Below the pieces are notes generated by a model. It ran no database searches and was not told the origin of the DNA. It saw only the letters and a list, made by a program, of their open reading frames with translations. The translations under genes and the position numbers were made by a program. Below, one piece after another: positions 45,399 to 56,040 of a DNA stretch of 64,000 nt (position 1 is the first letter of the stretch; every line of letters starts with the position of its first letter). Origin of the DNA: Roseibium album (GTDB lineage: Bacteria > Pseudomonadota > Alphaproteobacteria > Rhizobiales > Stappiaceae); NCBI RefSeq assembly GCF_001404515.1, contig NZ_CXWE01000005.1, forward strand, positions 372,001-436,000, in the 5' to 3' direction.

Positions 45399-45884
45399 AT
45401 GGTCTTTCATGCAATCGGAGTGTGGCTGCTGGTCGCTGCCGTCCCGCTCTGGATCTATCGCTGGTATGTGTATTCCAGGCTGGATGCGCGTGAGCGGCGT
45501 GTTTTCACACGCATCGTCAAGCGCCGGCATGAGAATGCCTACGCGTTTGCATTGCAGATGTTCGGTTTTCTGATTGCGCTGGCCACTGCGGTCATTCTGC
45601 TCGTTCTCGGCCTCAGATACATCAAGCAGGGCTCGCTGGAACTCGGCGCCTATCGCGAAACCATCCGCAACAGGCTTTATTCCGGCGTCGATCCGATCGA
45701 CAGGGCGCTCGACGCTTATCACTATGATCAGTTTCTGCCGGTCGCAATCCTGACAACCTGCGCGCTCCTGAGTGTTGCCTTTACACTCGTTGCGACTGCT
45801 CTCAGGGACATTTCCATGATGTCCCGGCTGAACAAGAAACTCCAGGGTATGAAAGAGCGTCAGACACAAGCTGCCGCAAACTAG
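45399..45884 (+). CDS. Small membrane protein of unknown function
   Basis: 161 residues from the ATG at 45399, seven bases from GGAGG. Three hydrophobic helices: residues 2-20, a long one near 52-72 (QMFGFLIALATAVILLVLGL), and one near 113-133 (FLPVAILTTCALLSVAFTLV). The loops are charged, with RIVKRRHENAYAF on the cytoplasmic side by the positive-inside rule. I do not recognise a family. It lies downstream of greA and convergent with the Lrp gene, 12 bases apart. Confidence 0.7.
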   Translation: MVFHAIGVWLLVAAVPLWIYRWYVYSRLDARERRVFTRIVKRRHENAYAFALQMFGFLIALATAVILLVLGLRYIKQGSLELGAYRETIRNRLYSGVDPIDRALDAYHYDQFLPVAILTTCALLSVAFTLVATALRDISMMSRLNKKLQGMKERQTQAAAN

Positions 45885-45896
45885 AGCTTGTGATCG

Positions 45897-46367
45897 TTAT
45901 CCTGTGATCGGAACCACAGGCTCATCCTTGGTCCTGCGAATGGTCAGGGCAGTGCGCACGCTGTCGACGTTCGGCGCGGCGGTCAGCTCCCGGATCACGA
46001 AATTCTGGAAGGTCTGCAGGTCCGGCGACACGCATTTCAACAGGAAATCCACTTCTCCAGAGAGCATGTAACTTTCGCGAACCAGCGACCAGTTCTGCAC
46101 CGTCTGTTCAAAGGCAATCAGATCCGCCTCTGTCTGACTGTGCAGGCCCACCATGGCAAAGGCGGTTACGTCATAGCCCAGCTGTTTCTCGTCCAACAGG
46201 GTCCGGTAGCCCTGGATGAGCCCCGCTTCCTCCAGAGCCCTGACGCGGCGCAGGCAAGGCGGTGCGGATATGCCGACGCGTCGCGCCAGCTCGACATTGG
46301 TCATCCGGCCGTCGTCTTGCAGTTCTTTCAGGATCTGCCAATCAATGGCATCAAGCCGCGCTTTCAA
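45897..46367 (-). CDS. Lrp/AsnC-family transcriptional regulator
   Basis: 156 residues with a TTG start (46367) supported by AAGGAG six bases upstream. The HTH is in LDAIDWQILKELQDDGRMTN and VELARRVGISAPPCLRRVRA. The RAM (AsnC_trans_reg) ligand domain follows, with FAMVGLHSQTEADLIAFEQT and VDFLLKCVSPDLQTFQNFVI. It resembles global leucine-responsive regulators and diverges from the ELM1-like gene. Its ligand is probably an amino acid. Confidence 0.93.
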   Translation of the reverse strand: MKARLDAIDWQILKELQDDGRMTNVELARRVGISAPPCLRRVRALEEAGLIQGYRTLLDEKQLGYDVTAFAMVGLHSQTEADLIAFEQTVQNWSLVRESYMLSGEVDFLLKCVSPDLQTFQNFVIRELTAAPNVDSVRTALTIRRTKDEPVVPITG

Positions 46368-46564
46368 TCCTGTCTCCTTTGAGGTTTGCCTGTTGACCCG
46401 ACTGTGGGTAGGTGTTGCTGAACCGGGTTGGCATATTGCAGGAAGCGAGTTCCCCGCTATAAGCTTTTGATGGTGCCGAGTTATGATTATTTGCGCATTT
46501 GTGCAAGACTATAACAAAATCGCGCACGATTCCGAAAGATTACGATAGGGGAAGTTCTCCTTAA

Positions 46565-47560
46565 ATGCACATTGAGCCGGAGACCTCCCCTGCATCCATC
46601 TGGATTGTGACGGATGGCAAGGCCGGAGACCTAGCCCAGTGTATCGGCGTCGCGAGTGCGTTGGGTGTTCCATACGAGGTTCGGACCATTGCCCCACGAC
46701 CACCGTTTTCCTGGTGGCTTCCTTACGGGCCAACCGACCCGCGCGAGTGGGAAACACGTCCCGGCAGCCCGATCGCCCCGCCTTACCCTGATATCGTCAT
46801 TGGCTCGGGCCGTCGCGCCGCGGCTTATCTTCGCCGGATCAAGAGACTTTCAGGTGGACGGACGTTTACGGTTTTCCTGAAGGATCCCAGAACGGGACCG
46901 CACGCTGCAGATCTGATCTGGGTGCCGGCGCACGACAGTCTGCGTGGCCGCAATGTTCTCGTCACACCGACTTCGCCGCACCGTTTTTCGACTTCGACAC
47001 TCGCTTCGCTGCGCGATGAAAGTATTCCTGACATCGACCGGTTGCCACATCCTCGAGTAGCCGTTCTCATTGGAGGTGACAGCCGCCATCATACCTTCAG
47101 CCCGGACGATCAGCAGCACCTTCTGAACAGCTTGAAACGGACAGAAGAGGAAGAAAGCGCCCACTTCATGATCACCGTGTCCCGTCGCACGCCACCGGCA
47201 CTCTCGTCAGGTCTGGCCGGGCTGGCGACGTCCGGCAAGCATCTGTTCTGGGCCGGCGACGCGCCGAATCCGCTTGGACATTATCTGGCAAAGGCAGATG
47301 CAATAATCGCAACGGCTGATTCGACCAACATGATCGGCGAGGCCGCTGCGACAGGAAAACCCGTTCATGTGTTTCACCCGGGCGGCGGTCACGGCAAAAT
47401 CACCAATTTTTTGGAGAGTTTGGAACGCCAGGGTGTAATACACCCCTTTCCAGGTCCGATAAAAACCACTACCTACGAGCCGATAGACGCGACGCCTGTC
47501 ATAGCGGATCGCATCAGGAGTGATTTTTCAGCTTCACGACAGAGGGAAGCGGCAACCTGA
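46565..47560 (+). CDS. ELM1/DUF1022-family protein (mitochondrial-fission ELM1-like)
   Basis: 331 residues. SIWIVTDGKAGDLAQCIGVA at the start, DIVIGSGRRAAAYLRRIKRL, AVLIGGDSRHHTFSPDDQQH and ATADSTNMIGEAAATGKPVH with the following FHPGGGHGKITNF match the ELM1-like family (PF06258), named after a plant protein in mitochondrial division. The fold is similar to glycosyltransferases (GT-B), and a sugar-nucleotide-related activity has been suggested for bacterial members, but function is not known. It is transcribed toward trxB, 55 bases downstream. Confidence 0.88.
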   Translation: MHIEPETSPASIWIVTDGKAGDLAQCIGVASALGVPYEVRTIAPRPPFSWWLPYGPTDPREWETRPGSPIAPPYPDIVIGSGRRAAAYLRRIKRLSGGRTFTVFLKDPRTGPHAADLIWVPAHDSLRGRNVLVTPTSPHRFSTSTLASLRDESIPDIDRLPHPRVAVLIGGDSRHHTFSPDDQQHLLNSLKRTEEEESAHFMITVSRRTPPALSSGLAGLATSGKHLFWAGDAPNPLGHYLAKADAIIATADSTNMIGEAAATGKPVHVFHPGGGHGKITNFLESLERQGVIHPFPGPIKTTTYEPIDATPVIADRIRSDFSASRQREAAT

Positions 47561-47588
47561 GTCACCGCATCGTTGACGAACAGGCTGA

Positions 47589-48584
<996 letters not shown>

Positions 48585-48615
48585 GGCAGCCTGAACGTCC
48601 TGCGGAGGGGCACGC

Positions 48616-49512
48616 ATGGATTGGGACAAATTGCGCATCTTTCATGCGGCCGCTCAGGCGGGCAGCTTCACCCATGCAGGCGACACCCTGCATATGAGCC
48701 AGTCGGCCGTCAGCCGTCAGGTCAGTGCTCTTGAGCATGACCTGGGCGTGTCGCTGTTCCACCGTCACGCTCGCGGACTGTTGTTGACCGAACAGGGCGA
48801 ATTGCTTTACCGAACCGCTGCCGACGTTCTGATGAAGCTGGAGTCCGTTCAGTCCAGCCTCACGGACAGCAAGGACAAACCGTCCGGGATTTTGCGTGTT
48901 ACCACCACGGTCGGCCTCGGCTCGACCTGGCTGACCTCACGGATAAAGAGCTTTGTCGAACTCTATCCTGACGTCGACCTGCATCTGATCTTCGATGATG
49001 ACGAACTCGACCTCGGCATGCGTGAAGCGGATGTCGCCATCCGATTGCGCCAACCCACGCAGCCGGACCTGATTCAGCGCAAGCTGTTTACCGTGCATTT
49101 TCACGTCTATGCCGCGCCTGAATACATACAGCGGTTCGGATCCCCATCCTCGATTGAAGATATCGACAATCACCGGATCATCACGTTCGGCGAACAGGCT
49201 CCGGCTTACCTTCGCTCGATGAACTGGCTGGAAGCTGCCGGCAGGCCGGCAACCGAACCACGCCGGTCCGTCCTGAAAGTCAACAATCTGGTTGCGATCA
49301 AACGTGCAGTCCAGTCGGGCGTGGGCATTGCCATATTGCCTGACTACATTATCGACCATGCAACCAATCTGGTGCCGGTTCTGACAGAACAGGAAGACAA
49401 GGTCCCCTCGTTCGATACTTATTTCGTCTATCCGTCTGAGCTGAAGAACACCGCACGCGTCAAGGCCTTCCGGGAATTCTTGCTGAGCAGCGCCGAAAAG
49501 TGGGTCTATTGA
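48616..49512 (+). CDS. LysR-family transcriptional regulator downstream of trxB
   Basis: 298 residues, with GGAGGGG upstream of the ATG. The HTH region is DKLRIFHAAAQAGSFTHAGD and LHMSQSAVSRQVSALEHDLG, followed by the GLGSTWLTSRIKSFVELYPD start of the effector domain. A LysR gene at this point next to trxB is conserved in Rhizobiales relatives, which supports the taxonomic reading. It may be co-transcribed with trxB. Targets are not known from the sequence. Confidence 0.92.
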   Translation: MDWDKLRIFHAAAQAGSFTHAGDTLHMSQSAVSRQVSALEHDLGVSLFHRHARGLLLTEQGELLYRTAADVLMKLESVQSSLTDSKDKPSGILRVTTTVGLGSTWLTSRIKSFVELYPDVDLHLIFDDDELDLGMREADVAIRLRQPTQPDLIQRKLFTVHFHVYAAPEYIQRFGSPSSIEDIDNHRIITFGEQAPAYLRSMNWLEAAGRPATEPRRSVLKVNNLVAIKRAVQSGVGIAILPDYIIDHATNLVPVLTEQEDKVPSFDTYFVYPSELKNTARVKAFREFLLSSAEKWVY

Positions 49513-49689
49513 GACAGGCCACGAAAGGCAAGCTGACCGCGGTCTGCTGATTTGGATTTAGGCAAAATCGACTTCGACGAACAGTCAGGAAAACCTGTTT
49601 TTTGACATTTGATACGAATGTTTTCAGCCGGATAATCGATTAAATTTAGTTGAAACCAGCTCAACTGGATTGTTAATTATCTGTAATCA

Positions 49690-49934
49690 AATGACTTTTT
49701 GCACGCCAAAATCTTTCAACACATAGCCCTGCGGTAAGTGCATAGCAGATTTGCACCACTGCCACTTGTTTATGCAGCTTGTGCACCGCATATAAGCATC
49801 ACTGTTGGTCACACGGGTGTCACGTCCTCCTCCCAGTGATGCCCAGACCAGCTGTTCCCCTCTGGAAGGTGATTCCACTGTTTTCAGTGAATCAAAATAA
49901 ACTGCCGGGTCTTTTAGGACCCGGCTCTTTTTTT
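49690..49934 (+). ncRNA. Candidate structured non-coding RNA ending in a strong terminator
   Basis: The stretch is free of convincing genes on the plus strand and full of matched arms: GCATCACTG (49796-49804) with CAGTGATGC (49834-49842), GATTCCACTG (49871-49880) with CAGTGAATC (49885-49893, one bulge), and GCCGGGTC/GACCCGGC at the end. The 3' terminator has a T7 tract, so a plus-strand transcript ends at ~49934. It could be a small RNA or the long 3' tail of the LysR message. No family (4.5S, 6S, tmRNA) is recognised. Confidence 0.45.
49904..49934 (+). terminator. Strong Rho-independent terminator, possibly bidirectional
   Basis: GCCGGGTC (49904-49911) pairs with GACCCGGC (49918-49925) around TTTTAG and is followed by TCTTTTTTT. 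It also faces msrP, and the minus-strand tail AGTTTATTTTG is moderately T-rich. Confidence 0.85.
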
Positions 49935-49977
49935 GCCCAGAGCATGCTGCGGCGCAACAAATCACACTGGTAATTCC

Positions 49978-50940
49978 TCACATGAACAGGTTTTCACCGC
50001 CCAGATCTTTATAGAGACCGGCGACCTGTTCCTGGTAGCCATTGTAAAGAAGCGTGTCACGGCGCTCGTCCGTTCCAAGTATTTTTTCGGAAGCCTGAGA
50101 CCAGCGGCGATGCGGCACTTCCGGGTTCACGTTCGCCCAGAAACCGTATTCCTTCGGCTGGATTTCTTCCCAGAAGCTCACCGGACGCTGATCGGTGAAA
50201 GAGACCCGGACAACCGACTTGATGCACTTGAAGCCGTATTTCCACGGTGTCACCAGTCGTATCGGTGCTCCGAACTGTTTGGCGAGCGGCTTGCCGTAAA
50301 CACCGGTGGCCATGAAAGCCAGTTCGTTGGTTGCCTCGTCCAGCGTGAGCCCCTCGACATAGGGCCAGGGATACCAGCTCTGCTTCTGACCGTTGGCAAC
50401 GGACGGCTCAAGGAAAGTCTCGAAACGCAGATATTTTGCGCCCGACTGCGGTCCGGCCAGTTTCACCAGTTCGGCGAGCGGGAATCCCGACCAGGGCACG
50501 GCCATGGACCAGGCTTCCACACAGCGATGACGGTAGAGCCGTTCTTCAAGAGGCATTTTGGACAACAACGTATCTATGTCGACGATTTGCGGATTGTCGA
50601 CCAGGCCGTCCAGCGTCACCGTCCAGGGCCTGATCTGCAGTTTCTGGGCAGCAGGCCAGATCTGCTTGTGTGATCCGAATTCATAGAAATTGTTATACTT
50701 GGACGCGATATCTTCCGCCGTTAGCTCACGATCCAGCTTGAAGGCTGGATTGCGGCTGACAGGATAAAGCCCCGCACTCGGGTCTTCTTCGGCAAAGGCG
50801 GGCCGCACGCCAAGACCCGATCCGGCAAGCACTCCACCTCCAATCATTCCGGCAAGGATCTGGCGGCGGTTCAAAAACACGTGCTCCGGCGTTGCATCAC
50901 GCCCCGGAAGCTCCCAGCTGCGCTTTTTCAAGATATTCAT
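49978..50940 (-). CDS. msrP: Periplasmic methionine-sulfoxide reductase catalytic subunit MsrP
   Basis: 320 residues from the ATG at 50940 with AGGAG seven bases upstream. A twin-arginine signal is clear: N-R-R-Q-I-L-A-G (residues 24-31), a hydrophobic stretch and cleavage near PAFA-EED. The molybdopterin-ligand Cys140 lies in YRHRCVEAWSM, the sulfite-oxidase-fold motif of MsrP (YedY). It repairs oxidised methionine in periplasmic proteins using electrons from the quinol-linked heme membrane protein MsrQ. No msrQ gene is adjacent in this window; it should be encoded elsewhere. RpoD-type regulation is not visible. Confidence 0.95.
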   Translation of the reverse strand: MNILKKRSWELPGRDATPEHVFLNRRQILAGMIGGGVLAGSGLGVRPAFAEEDPSAGLYPVSRNPAFKLDRELTAEDIASKYNNFYEFGSHKQIWPAAQKLQIRPWTVTLDGLVDNPQIVDIDTLLSKMPLEERLYRHRCVEAWSMAVPWSGFPLAELVKLAGPQSGAKYLRFETFLEPSVANGQKQSWYPWPYVEGLTLDEATNELAFMATGVYGKPLAKQFGAPIRLVTPWKYGFKCIKSVVRVSFTDQRPVSFWEEIQPKEYGFWANVNPEVPHRRWSQASEKILGTDERRDTLLYNGYQEQVAGLYKDLGGENLFM

Positions 50941-51177
50941 GGTCCAACTCCTGTTTGCCAAAGACAGAACCGGAATCGGCCTTCAAAGGCAAATAACGCC
51001 CTGGTGACCGGGCATGGGAAGAACTTGATCGGGAGTGATCAGGATGGAGCCGTTCAGTCTCGTCCAAAAGTTTGTAAACCGGGCTGGGCGCCGGTCTTGC
51101 CATCGCGACCAATTGATATTGGAGAGGGACAGCTTGACCCCTCTCCGATCTGCCGTTTCAACGCGCTCCAAGGCCTT

Positions 51178-53241
51178 CTATGCGGCCTGCTTGCCCGAGC
51201 GTTGCAGTGCCTGTTCGGCAGCCTTGCCGGAAAGTTCCGCCATGTGGTCGAATTCCGATACATAACTGGCAACGCCGGCCGTCGCTGATCTGAGTTCGAT
51301 AATCAGGTCGCCGATTTCTGCTTCCGGCAACAGCGCCTGCACCTCATCCCAACCTGGCCAGCTCGGCCTTGCGTCAAAGCCGAGAAGTTGTCCCCTTCTT
51401 GCAGACACGATCGCATTGACCCTCGCGGTGGCATCGTTGGGGCAGGCGATAACCACTTTGTGGATTGGCTCCAGAAGCACCGGTTTGCAATCCGGCAAGC
51501 CTTCTCGGATTGCCAGCGCGCCGGCCATTTTGAAGGCCTGGTCCGAACTGTCGACGGAGTGATAGGAGCCGTCGGTCAGGCAGATCGCCACGTCCACAAC
51601 CGGAAATCCGAACGTGCCGCGTCCCAACGCATCCAATGCACCATCCCTGACGGAGGGAATGTATTGTTTGGGTACAACTCCACCGGTGATCGTGTCGGAG
51701 AACTGAATTCCCTCGCCTCTGGGAAGTGGCGAAATCTCCAGTACGACATCTCCGAATTGACCGTGTCCACCGGATTGTTTCTTGTGGCGCCCCCGAACCT
51801 TTGTCCTGGCACGGATGGTCTCCGCGTAGGGGATATGCGGCGTATGTGCCGATACATCCAGACCGTACTTGCCTGCCAGACGTTCCTGCGCCACCCGCAG
51901 ATGCATCTCGCCCTGGCCTTTCAAAAGTGTTTCTGCCGTGGTCTGGTTCTGGCTGATGGACAGAGATGGATCTTCTTCCGCGAGCTTGGCCAGTGCGGCG
52001 GACAAACGGACTTCATCTTTTCTCTGCACCGCTTCAATAGCGGTCGCAAGGGCCGGGCTGCGCGGCTCGGGCGAGTTAAGCCCGGTAAATGCACCTTCAT
52101 CGTGACTGAGAAGGTCACCTGTTTCCACGTGTTCAAGACGCCCGAGTGCGACGAGATCGCCCTTTCCCGCCGTTGCGATTTTGCTGGCAGTTTGACCAAA
52201 GACCGAAAACAGCCCGGAAACCTTGACTTCGTCCCGACCGTTGCGGAAGAGGCTGTCCCCGTCGGAAACCTGCCCTTCCAGAACACGTGCAATGGAAATC
52301 TTGCCACCATGCTGTGTGTGCAGGGTCTTGATCACCTGGAGTGCCGCACGGCTGTTGTCATCCAAAATCCGGTTTGACAGGGTATCGACGAAGGGTGCCT
52401 CGTGCCGGAGCGCCTTTAAAAGCCGGCTGACACCGTTGCCGTGATCGGCCGATCCGAAGAAGACCGGACAGATCAGTCCGTCCTGCATTTCCTTGACCAG
52501 ATCGGAAAAAACGAGGTCGCGATCCGGTGCGATATCCTCCAGAAGCGCTTCCATCAGATCATCGTCGTGATCGGCGAGATGTTCGAGCATGGTAAAGCGG
52601 GCTTCGTGTTCGCGCGTCCGGTCTTCATCGGACATGTCGATTTCCGTGCTGGGCTCCTTCTCGTGATAGACATGAGCCCGCTCAAGCGCCAAATCGATAA
52701 AACCGGTCGCCTGGCTGTCTTCCCAGATCGGGATCTGCCTCAATACCAGCGGAACCTCGGATGCCGGTTGCAGAACGGTCAATACATCCCGTACACGCCG
52801 GCTGCTCTTGTCGATCTTGTTCAAAAACAAAACCCGCGGAATGGCGCGGGCTTCGAGAGCTTTCAGGATGAGTTGAAGCGCGGGAACCTTGCGCTCGTCA
52901 TCCTCCGCCACAACGACCGCCATATCGACGCCGCTGAGCGCTCCGTCCATTTCACTCAGGAATTCAACCGACCCGGGACAGTCAACAAAGACGAACCGGT
53001 CGCCCAGATATTCCGTATCTGCAACATTGACCTCCACGCTCATGCCGTGAGACCGCGCCTCCGGCGAAGCATCACCTACAGTATTACCGTCGGTAACTGT
53101 CCCCTGCCGGGCCAGTTTGTCCGTTCGCGCCAGCAAAGCCTCCAAGAGACTGGTCTTCCCGCTGCCGAACGGACCGACTAGGGCGATACAGCGCGGCGTA
53201 CTGCCGGCAGCTGTTCCTTTTCCGTTAGTAGAGTTTGCCAT
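51178..53241 (-). CDS. Elongation factor G paralogue (EF-G-like translational GTPase)
   Basis: 687 residues from ATG 53241 (GGGAGG seven bases upstream). The GTPase motifs are present: G1 GPFGSGKTSLLEALL, G3 VFVDCPGSVEFL and G4 VLFLNKIDKSSR. Domains II to V follow, with IPYAETIRARTKVRGRHKKQ, a basic, glycine-rich loop that corresponds to the start of domain IV (RHKKQSGGHGQFGD). In G3 the classical DxPGH is DCPGS, so the catalytic His of canonical EF-G is replaced by Ser. It resembles the EF-G-like second paralogue of alphaproteobacteria; the canonical fusA should lie elsewhere. Cellular role is uncertain. Confidence 0.88.
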   Translation of the reverse strand: MANSTNGKGTAAGSTPRCIALVGPFGSGKTSLLEALLARTDKLARQGTVTDGNTVGDASPEARSHGMSVEVNVADTEYLGDRFVFVDCPGSVEFLSEMDGALSGVDMAVVVAEDDERKVPALQLILKALEARAIPRVLFLNKIDKSSRRVRDVLTVLQPASEVPLVLRQIPIWEDSQATGFIDLALERAHVYHEKEPSTEIDMSDEDRTREHEARFTMLEHLADHDDDLMEALLEDIAPDRDLVFSDLVKEMQDGLICPVFFGSADHGNGVSRLLKALRHEAPFVDTLSNRILDDNSRAALQVIKTLHTQHGGKISIARVLEGQVSDGDSLFRNGRDEVKVSGLFSVFGQTASKIATAGKGDLVALGRLEHVETGDLLSHDEGAFTGLNSPEPRSPALATAIEAVQRKDEVRLSAALAKLAEEDPSLSISQNQTTAETLLKGQGEMHLRVAQERLAGKYGLDVSAHTPHIPYAETIRARTKVRGRHKKQSGGHGQFGDVVLEISPLPRGEGIQFSDTITGGVVPKQYIPSVRDGALDALGRGTFGFPVVDVAICLTDGSYHSVDSSDQAFKMAGALAIREGLPDCKPVLLEPIHKVVIACPNDATARVNAIVSARRGQLLGFDARPSWPGWDEVQALLPEAEIGDLIIELRSATAGVASYVSEFDHMAELSGKAAEQALQRSGKQAA

Positions 53242-53667
53242 AAAGAGCCTCCCGTATGCTCGAGGATATCCCCGGAAATACGCGGCTTGGCCGGTGAGGA
53301 ACGCGGGCCTGCCGCGTCTCGCCCGGATGGGATCGAAGGTCGAAGTCCTTGCCTTGCGGTGCCGGACCTTTGTTTTGACGACACATCGACCAGGGGCGAT
53401 CACGTATCGTCGCGCCGAACATGACTGCAAAGCAAGGGAATATTACGTCGCAGTGCAGCAATTCAGCCGATCCTCGCACAAACATGAAGCAGAAACAGTT
53501 TCTTGCCGCATTGATGTGTGAAGATGTCGGGTGACTGGTTTCCAGCTCCAGGTCGGGAGAAAGTCATCCGATCTTGTGCGTGCTGCCGGCTTCAAGCTAA
53601 TCTGCTCCGCAAGATTCAAGACGCCCGACAAGGCGCAACGGAAATTCGACTGTGCAGGTGTGTGCTC
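53242..53667. other. Gap between EF-G-like and the small exported protein gene
   Basis: About 425 bases with no convincing gene on either strand. Nothing strong was seen apart from the ribosome-binding sites next to the two flanking genes. Confidence 0.35.
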
Positions 53668-53970
53668 ATGACAATACGTAAGTGCTTTTGGTTCTTCGTG
53701 CTTTGCCCGATGTTGTTCGCTGTTCCGGCAGCCGCGCAGAACGTTCAGTTGCGCGGGTTGCCGCAACCTGGAACTTCACTCCTTCCCTCGGCTGAGCAAC
53801 AACTGAACCAGAACCTCGATCGCCAGAAGACAGATTTCTCAACGCAACGGCAGATCGACAGGGCAGTCCGGCAGAACCAGATTGATCAGTTGAATCGTCG
53901 CAATGCTGAAAGAAGTATTTATTCAGATCCGTGCGCGCGCGTGAATTCGCCCTGCGCCACTCAAAGATGA
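53668..53970 (+). CDS. Small exported protein of unknown function
   Basis: 100 residues from the ATG at 53668. Residues 1-24 are a Sec signal peptide (CFWFFVLCPMLFAVPAAAQ) with cleavage near AAAQ-NVQ. The mature part is polar, Gln- and Asn-rich (EQQLNQNLDRQKTDFSTQRQ, then IDRAVRQNQIDQLNRRNAER) and ends with two Cys. This looks like a helical, possibly coiled-coil periplasmic protein. Family unknown. A hairpin (54004-54033) separates it from the convergent DUF992 gene. Confidence 0.7.
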   Translation: MTIRKCFWFFVLCPMLFAVPAAAQNVQLRGLPQPGTSLLPSAEQQLNQNLDRQKTDFSTQRQIDRAVRQNQIDQLNRRNAERSIYSDPCARVNSPCATQR

Positions 53971-54003
53971 ACCGCCTTGCAACGCGGGACACCTGAATAT
54001 GGT

Positions 54004-54033
54004 CCGCCCGTTTCCCGGAAGTGAAACGGGCGG
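54004..54033. terminator. Hairpin between convergent genes, probable shared terminator
   Basis: CCGCCCGTTTC (54004-54014) and GAAACGGGCGG (54023-54033) are perfect 11-base arms around CCGGAAGT. No long T tract on either side, so it is less than a classical terminator. Confidence 0.6.
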
Positions 54034-54042
54034 AGTTACTGT

Positions 54043-54522
54043 CTAGTTAATGGCTTCCAGGGTCAGTTTGCTGACGCCGAGCGTCAGGTTGGTGCCGGTC
54101 TGACTTTCCAGGCTGAACGGATTGAGTGCGATCGAACGGTCAAACCCGCCCAGTAGCGCGTTGGCCTTGATCCCGGCGCCCAGGCTGGCACCGGCAGTCA
54201 ATCCACCGTAGGTCCCTGCGAGAAGGCCCGGTTTGCGGTTTGCAGACGGCGCCAACACGCCCCAGACAAGAGTTGCCTCTTTGGTCGTGCCGATATCAAG
54301 GCCATAGTCCCTGACATTACCGCGGTAGTACTCGATCTCCCCGCCGTCGACCGGCTTGAAACTGCAACCGAGTTTTGCCGATGATCCCACAATAAAGCTG
54401 TGCTCTCCTTCCACCAGGCAACTTAAGGTACCGATCTCGACCTTTGGGCTGTTTTCCGATGCATGAGCGGAAGCTGTGACAGCAAGAACCGCGGCGGCAA
54501 GTGAGACGCTCAAAAAGCGCAT
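54043..54522 (-). CDS. DUF992-family exported protein
   Basis: 159 residues from the ATG at 54522, nine bases from GGAG. Residues 1-22 form a signal peptide (FLSVSLAAAVLAVTASAHA). The mature protein matches DUF992: KVEIGTLSCLVEGEHSFIVG, KLGCSFKPVDGG, YRGNVRDYGLDIGTTKEATL and GTYGGLTAGASLGAGIKANA. These proteins are common in Rhizobiales, periplasmic or outer-membrane-facing, and of unknown function. The two Cys could form a disulfide. Confidence 0.85.
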   Translation of the reverse strand: MRFLSVSLAAAVLAVTASAHASENSPKVEIGTLSCLVEGEHSFIVGSSAKLGCSFKPVDGGEIEYYRGNVRDYGLDIGTTKEATLVWGVLAPSANRKPGLLAGTYGGLTAGASLGAGIKANALLGGFDRSIALNPFSLESQTGTNLTLGVSKLTLEAIN

Positions 54523-54651
54523 ATTGAAATTCTCCATATCAAGAGGAGCCCCGATTGCCTTTGAATGGCAACGCGAGCAACCGTGATATGCAACCCTATC
54601 GCGTCAAAATCGGGGCGACGTGAATTCTTCCGGCTCTCTGGCAGATACACA

Positions 54652-54678
54652 AAACAAAGGGCGGCAAGAGCCGCCCTT
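54652..54678 (-). terminator. Rho-independent terminator of the aminotransferase gene
   Basis: On the minus strand AAGGGCGGC and GCCGCCCTT pair around TCTT and are followed by TGTTTTGTG. It starts ~30 bases past the stop at 54708. Confidence 0.85.
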
Positions 54679-54707
54679 CAGCTGTAATCTCGCACTGTCC
54701 GGACAGA

Positions 54708-55931
<1,224 letters not shown>

Positions 55932-56040
55932 TTAACAGCGCGCGGACCGTAGGCCCGTGCGTGCCGGAAGACAAGTCCCAATCAGCTCCCGCAATCCCGT
56001 CAAGGCAACTTTTTTGGCACCAGGACCTGGAGGCGTTTCC

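Noticed and set aside
49687..49965. 92-residue minus-strand open frame downstream of msrP
   Set aside because: No ribosome-binding site or recognised domain, and it runs through the strong terminator hairpin; better explained as a structured RNA region.
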